Shown here: in pieces, positions 55,736-64,000 of the stretch
Position numbering within the stretch: the stretch's first letter is position 1
Layout of the letters: each line of letters opens with the position of its first letter
NCBI RefSeq assembly: GCF_022539505.1
Contig: NC_061509.1
Span: forward strand, 207,538,254-207,602,253
DNA: 64,000 bases
Direction: 5' to 3'
Origin: Lolium rigidum
Taxonomy: Eukaryota > Streptophyta > Magnoliopsida > Poales > Poaceae
The notes under the pieces: model-generated
The model's input: the letters and a program-made list of their open reading frames with translations, nothing else
Told to the model about the DNA's origin: nothing
Databases searched by the model: none
Position numbers and translations under genes: made by a program

Positions 55736-56420
55736 CTATATTTTATTCACCAATAACAAGTGCAAGATAAAGTAGGTAAACAAGAGTATAAAGAACTTGC
55801 ACAAGATAAAGACATAAGAAGACTAAAGACTGACACAAGATAGGGATCATACCACACATATGAATAACATAGTATTTACCACCTAGATATCCAATATGTT
55901 TCACACCAAGCCACGTAGAACCGAGTTCATCACAAAGCAAATAAATCCAAGTAGTTCAATGGTAAGATAGATAAAGGTGAAAGAACGAGATATCTCCTAG
56001 ATAGGGGTAAATAGGCGTTTTCAAAACAATTATAGATTTGGGTTGTAAGAATGCAAAATTAAACTAAAGTTTATTTCAGAAGCACAAAATAAGCTAAGCT
56101 CAATTAGGCTCAACAACAACAACAACAACTTAAGTTAAGCATGATATGCACAACATATATATGTAACACAAGTGACAGCAAGATATAAGTACTTCAAGTT
56201 CGATGGCTATCACAAGAAAAGAAAATTTTGATATAGAGATAATCAAAGCACGCACAGATGAAAATGTATTCTCGTAGGCCCTCACACGAAGTGAGGTATG
56301 TCGTGTTTGAGAGATATAGACTACCACGAAGGTCTCCCGAATGCATGAAAACTAAAATTCTTCTCCAAGCCAATACCACCAAGGAAAAGACCTTTTCCTT
56401 AAGGCTAGTTTTTCTTCCGC
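55736..56420. repeat. Unclassified AT-rich repeat
   Basis: There is no convincing ORF. It contains (CAA)6 at about 56112-56129 and a stretch (GGGGTAAATAGGCG) resembling the start of repeat X at 23776. It may be another decayed LTR, but this is a guess. Confidence 0.35.
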
Positions 56421-56544
56421 TTTTAGAGCAGCCACAGTGCGACGCTTAAATGCCGATGCCAGGGTTAAAATCCCGGCCGATGGGCAGTTCTATTGTTGAT
56501 TTCGTGGATCAATTGTAGTGCCGATTTGCCTTGCCTTGCTGTTA

Positions 56545-56915
56545 GAGACTCTTATTGGATAGGGTGCTTCTGCACTCGAGTGCGTATACACCCTTTATTT
56601 GAAATAAATTTTGAACATATTTAAAAATATTAAATAAAAAATTCTTATGTATATCTTAACATGCTACATGCTCACAAAGTTGTTTCAGCAAAAACCGATA
56701 TGTTTTGTGCTATGTGTAAAAAAAAGGAAAAAATGTCTATCTTTGTTACTTTTTTTACAGAGGGCACAAAAAATATCGATTTTATGTGAAACTTTACGAG
56801 GTGCGCACATAAAACATGTCCCTCTAGATGCGATTTTTTCCTGAAATTTTTAACTTTTTAAAATATGTTTTGTACATACCGGTGCATATGCACTCGAGAT
56901 CACTTTTGAGTTTCC
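56545..56915. repeat. MITE-like element with CTCGAGTGC ends
   Basis: Near the left end is CTGCACTCGAGTGCGTATAC and near the right end GGTGCATATGCACTCGAGAT; CTCGAGTGC(A/G)TAT(A/G)CACC is inverted between them. The interior is AT-rich with no ORF. The exact edges and target duplication are not resolved. Confidence 0.45.
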
Positions 56916-56954
56916 GACTCTAATCCACGTAATTAATGGTAAATATTTATTTTT

Positions 56955-57727
56955 AGGGAAAATTTACCGTAGGACACCGTTATTTTTTGGCGTTTGCTGA
57001 AACACACCGCTTGATTGTGTCTTTGCCAGGTACCATTATAATTCTGTGGCACATTTGCCAGAACACACCACCTAACTAAAAAGGGAAAATTTTGCACTTT
57101 ATCTTCAAAACCAGTCATCAAAGACAAAAGTGCAAAACTTTCCGTTTTTGGGCTGGTGGTGTGTTCTGGCAAATGTGTCAGAAAATTGTAATGGTACCTA
57201 GCAAAGACATAATCGGCGATTTACACAAAAATAACCCAAAAGTGAAAGAAAAGCACAGACTAACCCTCCGGCGAAACTATTTCATCAATCTAACCCTTTT
57301 GTGTGGCTCCCCTCCCACGGGCGCCACACATGCCCATGTGGCTCCCCTCCTGCCGGCACCGCCCTGTCGCCGCGACGTGGCCCCTCGCCGGCCGAGCCGG
57401 TGCGCCCATCCGACGTGGCAGCATGTATGGCGCCCCTCCCAACGGCGCCACACATGCACTTGGAATTGCCCAAAACATACTGTGATACAAATCCTCTGGG
57501 ATTTAGCCGTTTTGCGAGGCTCGATGTGTGGCGCCGATGCCACGGGCGCCACACTAGCCCCATGGGCGCCACACAAAAGGGTTAGATTGGTGAAATAGTT
57601 TCGCCGGAGGGTCAGTCTGTGCTTTTCTTTCAGTTTTGGGTTATTTTTGTGCAAATCGCCGACATAATCGGACGGTGTTTCAGCAAATGCTAGAAAATAA
57701 GGATGTCCTGTAGCAAATTTTCCCTTA
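56955..57727. mobile_element. MITE with about 55-bp inverted ends, hosting a nested MULE-MITE
   Basis: The left end AGGGAAAATTTACCGTAGGA and the right end (reverse complement) AGGGAAAATTTGCTACAGGA continue as inverted copies through a GCTGAAACAC block. TATTTTT occurs on both sides and may be the target duplication. The element at 57215-57660 is inserted in it. Confidence 0.6.
57215..57660. mobile_element. Mutator-type MITE (446 bp, long TIRs, 9-bp TSD)
   Basis: Terminal inverted repeats of about 90 bases start GGCGATTT(A/G)CACAAAAATA and match with only a few mismatches. GACATAATC is exactly duplicated at 57206-57214 and 57661-57669, the 9-bp signature of Mutator-like elements. The GC-rich interior carries several copies of GGCGCCACAC and its complement. 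Open frames inside are short and run on both strands by composition, so no gene is called. Confidence 0.85.
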
Positions 57728-58141
57728 TTTTTAACTATCTAAGCGCCTACATTTTTTGGGGTGTAAATCTAAGCGCCTACATAAGAGTCCAACATTGTGG
57801 ATATAAAGCTACAAATATCTCCTAACATCTCCCTGTGGATTTTCCATGTACGTGGTCCTAAAATACAGCCAAATTATCTTCTTGCCCTGCCCCTAGCCAA
57901 CCACCGCGTTCACGGCGTCGGCCGGCGTTGGGCAGTCTCCATTGCTGCTCCTCTCTGCAATTCACAATTCCCAATCCACTCGTTGCCTCGTCATCACTCA
58001 TTGCCTCATTCTCATCTCCACAAAGCCAAGCTTTCCACGCAGATTCCACAACTGAACTGAGCCGAGCACTCGGTGGAATGCGTTTTTGAAAATAAACAAC
58101 GGAAATCTGCGGAGAGAGAGCGTAACGGAGAAGCCACCTTA

Positions 58142-61100
58142 ATGTGGTTGGGGAGCTGCGCGAGCAGCGGAACGGCAGCCGCGGCGGCCCTACATAAACC
58201 CGTCGCCCACCCGCGGCCCCTCCTCAGAGTCTCCGCCTCCGCCAACTCCAACTCCAGCTCCAGCCCCACCGCCGCGGCTCGAGGCCCGAGCCCTAGCCCA
58301 GGCGTCGCGGCCACCGCGATGCCGTCTTCGAACTCCGCGCCTACAACGCCCGCCGACGACACGACCGCCGCCGCCGCCGCCAGCGGGTTCCGCCTCACCC
58401 AGCCCGCCTTCCTCGAGTCGCTCATGCCGAAGAAGGAGACCGGCGTCGACCGCTTCCTCGCCGCGCACCCCGACTACGACGGCCGCGGCGCGCTCATCGC
58501 AATCTTCGGTCAGTGCCTCCCAATCCCCTCTTCTCCGAGTAGTCGGTACGTGCCCATGCCCTTGCGGTCTGACTGTAGTTGACCTCGGCTTTAGGTTTGA
58601 TTTCGCGTAGGTGGCCTCCTTGGCAATTCAATCGGATCCGTAGGCGATTACTTCGATCTGACAGGGGTTGAACTGCGTCTGAGTATGGCATGTCGTCCGT
58701 CCACTGGAGAGTGGAGTTCACGAGGCTCAGTCCAACAACCACCGCCAGCCGTGCAGACCATAGAGCTCAAAAAAATAGTGGCGCAGACCATATTGTTAAT
58801 TCGACACTCGCAGTTTAATCCCCTGTATGTAATGCTTGCTGGATGTGGGAAATCGATGAAAGGGATAATTGACTTATATGTAACGCGGTTTGGTGCTTAC
58901 ATAATCTTACTTGCAGCTTGTGGGAGTGACTTCACTTGCTTGTTGAATGGGTTTATACTATTGTAGCAGCATTTATTGGTTTGCATGATCGCGGTTTAAC
59001 ATCTCCCTAGATGTTGCCACGTTAAAGAACAATTCTCACTAAAGAAACACAGCCGGTTAACATGCTCTGAAAACTCATTAGTAAGATCTTATTACAAGTA
59101 TACAACTCGAGTAGATAATGCTTGGAAGGTTTCTCGTTTGGGGAAGATCTGACTCCGGGATGCATTTTTGTATGTTTCATAGGATTTTATATATGCTGAT
59201 GTGACTTATATGTGTGTGTGTGTGTGATAGATTCTGGAGTTGATCCAGCTGCGGCTGGCTTGCAGACGACTTCCGACGGGAAACCCAAGATCCTCGATGT
59301 TATTGATTGGTACTTTAGACGCTTCCATAAACTGCAAACTGCTCTATTAATTTTTGCAGATGCCAACTTCTCTTGAATGATGTATTTACCAACGGCTATG
59401 TTTTTAAATGTAGCACGGGTAGTGGCGATGTTGACACGTCCAAAATGGTGAAAGCTGATGCTGATGGTGCTATAGTTGGTGCTTCAGGTTAGTCATGGTT
59501 TGAGGGGTTTTGTTGTTTATATTACTCGTCTACTAGTGGGATAGAATTATAAGGTCTACATTTATTTATGTGATTCTGAACTCGTGTTTTCCTTGTAATG
59601 ATGAAAGGCACTTGTAATATTTCTTTGTTAATTCTGTTCCACTTTAGCTTTAGCATCTACATACTGGTTGTGATTCTACTGGTATTGAAGGTACCATAAA
59701 CCAATTGTGCATTGACTTGTACTATTGAGTAAATTGTGCATGGTCTTTTCATTAGCTACTGCCTCTAATGCTCCTTGCATAGAAGAGTATCCTTATTCTG
59801 GAAGGCGACTTCCTGCCCGATTCCCTGATATGCTAAACTCTATTTACACCCAGGAACTCGTCTGATTGTAAACTCCTCATGGAAGAACCCTTCTCAAGAG
59901 TGGCGTGTTGGCTACAAATTAGTGTATGAACTCTTCACGGACACACTTATCTCTCGACTGAAGGTAAATTCGATTGTCAATGCCTGCATTATGAAGGTTT
60001 TATATCTCACTCGTTATTTATGAATAATCTGCTCACTCTGACTTCAGAATGAAAGAAAAAAGAAATGGGATGAAGAAAACCAAGAAGCAATATCCAGAGC
60101 TCTGAACCAGCTGAATGAATTTGAAAAGGTTGGGTAACCCCTTTTTAGTGCGTTTAGAACTTTAGATTCATTCTGGTTACAATTTTGGCTCTCCTTTGCA
60201 TGTCATTTTTTCTGTATATTATATGTACTCCTTACAGATTACACTTTGCACTGTTGCTATTGTCAAGCATTGTGAATTTGTGACATGACAGATAAAAAGT
60301 AGTTCAGCTAGGAGATACATAAAGCAATTTATCAAGTGAACTTGCCTATATATTTCTAATATTGACTTGATATTCCAGCTAATATGGATACTGCTGGCCT
60401 TTGACTCTGCTTTTATGAGGTTGTTTAAACACCTTCTTAAATAGTGGCTCACCTCCACTGAAAATGATTTCAGAAACACAGTAAGCCTGATGACGCCAAA
60501 CTGAAAAAGGCTAAAGAAGACCTGCAAGATAGACTTGATTGCCTGAGGAAACAAGCAGATGTAAGAAAGTGAACATATTACCCTGGAAGTTATAGCCGAT
60601 TTCAGCTACTGTACACTTCTTTTTCCTATTTCTGTAGGGTTATGATGACAAGGGACCTGTGATTGACGTTGTTGTATGGCATGATGGTGATGTGTGGAGG
60701 GTTGCAGTTGATACTCAGGGGCTTGAGTGTAACAAAGATTGCGGGAAATTAGCAGATTTCGTTCCGTTGACGAACTACAGGTATGGCTGATCTTGAGTGT
60801 TGATATTGTAAAGTAGATGATATCATCCCTTGCACACACGGTTCATTGCTCCTTTCTAGTCCTGGAAAGATATTTTATTTTATTTTTTCCTGTTCGAATG
60901 TGCCGTGTTCACATGTATATTTCAGGTGCTGAAAGTGCTAATTATTTCAAGCTCTTTAATCAGAGAATTAACCTTGTTTCTATTACGTGCACTAATATAT
61001 GATTAGGCAATATTCAAATAAATATAGAATAATGTTACTTAAATAGGAAGGGGAGTAATTAGACGAGGAAGAGATAAGGCTAGAGATGGAGGTTGAGACT

Positions 61101-63345
61101 ATCATTTGAATTATGTTGATACAAAATCATAAATACTTCTGAATACGAATCTAATGACATCAAATTTATGTCACATGAGTAATTGTTGGTCTGAGGCTTG
61201 TCCTAACAAACATTATATTCTGGGATGGAATAAGTAAGCAATAAGTCATGACATAATTGTCGTCTCCCTTGTTTGTCCTGTCTAACCTATGCTCTACTCT
61301 CCAATCCTCCAATCACCCAGTACGTGCCATCCTGCCATCTTCATGGCGGCAGTTACCTAGTTGTATAACATTACTGCAGCACCGCTCCTTGTGATTGGAG
61401 AAGCTAGCCGCTTTAGGTTCTATACAACTGTATGCATGACTTGTAGATCTAGCGATCCAGAAGCTAGTGATTAAATATGAGATGCTTCATTACCAAAGCT
61501 GTAAACATAATATACTATACACGTTTTTTTCACTTGTACTTGAAGCGCTATGCTTTTCCATATCTTATGCAATATCCATATTACCTAGGAGGTTACTGTC
61601 CATATATTGTGTTCCTGTTCAATAAAAAAGTTTTTCTGCAGGATTGAGCGGAAGTTTGGGATTTTTAGCAAATTAGATGCTTGCTCTTTTGTGGCAAATG
61701 TGTACGATGATGGGAACCTTGTCAGCATAGTAACTGATTGCTCTCCGCATGCTACCCATGTTGCAGGCATTGCAGCTGCTTTTCATCCTGAAGTATATTT
61801 CTTAACCTTTCACTTTTCATTTAGACCAAAATTATACAAGCACTGATTTGTTGAGATGTTCTTAAACAGGAACCTTTGCTTAATGGAGTTGCGCCTGGAG
61901 CACAGTTGATCTCTTGTAGAATTGGAGATACCCGCTTAGGATCAATGGAGACTGGGACAGGCCTGGTTAGGGCCTTGATAGCTGCAGTAGAGGTTATAAT
62001 ACTCCCTCCCTTTTGCGCATTATTTTTCAGAGTACATAACAGTGTATTTGCCTCTGGTGTATTTACTACTCCTTCATAAATGCCTCTCAGTCAAGTGCTT
62101 AATGCTTGAGAAACAGTTTTTTAATTGTTTTGTTCTATCTGACATCTCAAGTTTGTTTACTGACCTGTTTCGTTGAATTCTTGTATATCCAGCACAAATG
62201 TGATCTGATTAACATGAGCTATGGTGAGCCCACTATTCTCCCCGACTATGGAAGATTCATTGATCTTGTTAATGAGGCGAGCTCCTGCTTTTTACTGTTA
62301 TTTCTTATACATACATTCTTGGACATTCTAGTTTTCCTTTTTAGAATATTTTGTTGGAACTTATCTGGAGCTCTATTTTATTTCACAGGTTGTGGACAAG
62401 CATCGTATTATATTTATTAGCAGTGCTGGAAACAACGGCCCCGCTTTAAACACTGTTGGTGCTCCTGGGGGGACTAGTTCAAGCATTATTGGCGTTGGTG
62501 CTTATGTCTCACCATCTATGGCTGCTGGAGCTCACTGTGTCGTACAAGCTCCATCAGAGGGGATGGAATATACATGGTATGTGATCAGTTGATAACTCTG
62601 TTATTGCATTTGACAGTATAGTTCTCAAACTACCGCATCATCAGCCCTCAAATATACGACGAACAATTGGGCGATGCTAGGCCAGATGCGCTCATTGTCC
62701 TCTAATTCTCAAACCATATATTTTGTTGCTAATATGAGTTCTTTGATTTTTAAGGTCCAGTCGAGGTCCGACAGCTGATGGGGATCTTGGTGTCTCCATT
62801 AGTGCTCCTGGTGGAGCAGTGGCCCCTGTACCGACATGGACACTTCAGTCTCGCATGCTCATGAATGGTACTTCCATGTCATCTCCTTCTGCCTGCGGTG
62901 GGGTTGCTCTTCTTGTTAGTGCCATGAAGGTTTGTCTGGCCAACAACTTCTCGGTTAATGCAATGCGACCAACTGTTTTTGGTATTTAGTAACGTAGGAA
63001 ACCATGTATTCTGTTATTTTAATGAAGTATATATATTTTAGGCTGAAGCCATTCCATTAAGCCCTTATACTGTGAGGAAGGCAATCGAAAACACAGCTGC
63101 ATCTATAAGTGATGTGCCTGAGGAGAAACTGACTACAGGACATGGGCTTTTGCAAGTTGATAGGTTGACACAAATTATCTTCTCTCTGCTATGCTTTAGC
63201 GAAACATCTTTCTTAACCAATGCTATTGATTTTGAGTTAACATCATACTGTTGCTGTTTTTTCAGGGCTTTTGAATATGCGCGGCAAGCTAAGAAGTTGC
63301 CACTTGTTTCTTACAAAATCTCAATCAATCAAGTTGGGAAGTCAA
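58142..63345 (+). CDS. TPP2: Tripeptidyl-peptidase II, N-terminal 621 codons in 14 exons (3' part beyond window)
   Basis: Exons: 58142-58508, 59231-59309, 59414-59487, 59854-59963, 60048-60128, 60474-60560, 60638-60780, 61642-61792, 61870-61992, 62193-62276, 62389-62576, 62755-62929, 63042-63163, 63266-63345. All phases join. TPP2 is a giant cytosolic subtilisin-like exopeptidase that removes tripeptides downstream of the proteasome. The catalytic set is complete: Asp123 (IFDSGVDP, codon split by intron 1), His350 (SPHATHVAG), Asn448 (SSAGNNGPA) and Ser536 ([12 protein letters not shown]), with the family's long insert between Asp and His. The ATG at 58142 gives a Ser/Ala-rich leader ([10 protein letters not shown]) that could be a transit peptide; 58073 and 58319 ([10 protein letters not shown]) are in-frame alternatives. 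Intron 10 has a GC donor. The C-terminal half should lie past 64000. Confidence 0.92.
59211..59226 (+). repeat. (TG)8 microsatellite at TPP2 intron 1 acceptor
   Basis: Sixteen bases of TG lead directly into ATAG at the exon 2 start (59231). The normal polypyrimidine tract is replaced by the TG run. Confidence 0.85.
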
Positions 63346-64000
63346 GTAAGTATCATATTTTTCCATTAATATTTCATGTAATAAATCTTCTGCTGATTTT
63401 TTTTCATTTAGTCAACTAGTGGCAAGGTTCTTCTTTTTCATTGAATGCATTCTTACTTGGGTTGCATGTGTGTGTGTTACTCTTGTTGATGCTACTATCA
63501 ACATCTTGACACCTCCTGCAATGTTGTTTTGCTCTTGCATTTTTCATTGTGGCTGTTGCTGAGTTGGTGCTACAATCTCTGTTTTGCTATACTTGTCCAT
63601 AGCCCACCGGGCGACAGACCAATGAAGCATTGAATCTTACAAAAGTTAATGAGAATGAAGAATGACATATTGACACTTGCGGATGAAACCTGCTACCCAG
63701 AGGGGTAGCTACGCACCCCCTCCGGAGCCAACACCTGTCTGTTTGGTCAAACGTGGTTAGCACCCGCACGTCCTTAACAGTTAACACAACAGGCGATTAA
63801 TTAGCGCAGTCACAGAGTGTACCCCACGCGCTCCTCTGCTCACTCTAGCTACCGCCCCCTCTGCTCGTGCTCCTCAACGCCGGCCTGGACCTTGAGCCCT
63901 GCCGCCGCCAAGTCGCTCCCGTCCGGGCGCCCCTTCGCAGCTCTTCGACAGGGGCCACCAACGCCGGACAAGTTGAGGACCCCCGCGGGCGAAGTCGGCC
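63346..64000 (+). other. TPP2 intron 14 and GC-rich sequence of unknown origin
   Basis: After the donor GTAAGT at 63346 no further TPP2 exon is recognisable. The first 250 bases are AT-rich intron. From about 63600 composition changes to GC-rich (63690-64000, with GCCGCCGCC and CCCCCTCCGG-type runs), unlike the other introns of this gene. This may be an inserted element or gene fragment. No coding match was found. Confidence 0.5.

Noticed and set aside
57092..57598. 168-codon frame in the nested MITEs, and its antisense counterparts
   Set aside because: It spans two different transposons and a terminal inverted repeat, so the similar frames on both strands follow from the inverted ends.

Overview
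The window is nuclear DNA from a grass, most likely Pooideae/Triticeae (wheat, barley, rye or Aegilops relatives). Four ordinary plant genes sit in islands between deeply nested LTR retrotransposons and MITEs. The retroelements share the tRNA-Asp-type primer-binding site and gag-protease layout of Athila-lineage Gypsy families, and I recognise this style from Triticeae. Family names were not assigned because no library search was possible.

Layout. 1-5041: 5' half of a minus-strand Gypsy element (G). About 5042-13883: a decayed PIF/Harbinger transposase gene split by a complete 7.1 kb LTR element (H, TSD AAGGT) that carries gag and a separate antisense acidic ORF. 14463-22130: first gene island, all on the minus strand: an actin-depolymerising factor (3 exons), an E-type PPR protein and an MCTP multi-C2 membrane protein, with small Tourist- and Stowaway-like MITEs between and upstream. 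23776-42264: an LTR-like repeat (X) split by a 17.4 kb composite element A (TSD CCCGC). A's 3' LTR was hit by element B (TSD CATTA), and that nested junction is present twice, so a segment was duplicated. 42265-46698: truncated A-type element D. 46699-46798: a 100-N assembly gap. 46799-47034: one end of a CACTA transposon. 47035-53037: element E, with a single 248-codon ORF. 53038-55219: inverted E-type 3' LTR fragment (F). 55220-58026: repeat debris, a LINE-like tail and nested MITEs. 58142-63345: second gene island, the catalytic N-terminal half of tripeptidyl-peptidase II in 14 exons, cut off by the window edge.

The genes are unrelated housekeeping or developmental functions (actin turnover, organelle RNA processing, membrane contact sites, cytosolic peptide degradation) and do not form a pathway. 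I found no RNA gene, CRISPR array or prokaryotic-type system. The strongest unexpected signal concerns the sequence itself. Between near-identical transposon copies the differences pile up at CAG/CTG, often as CAG versus CGAG or CGG, which looks like a base-calling artefact at CHG-methylated sites. Several apparent frameshifts in the retroelements fall exactly at such sites and should not be trusted as real decay.
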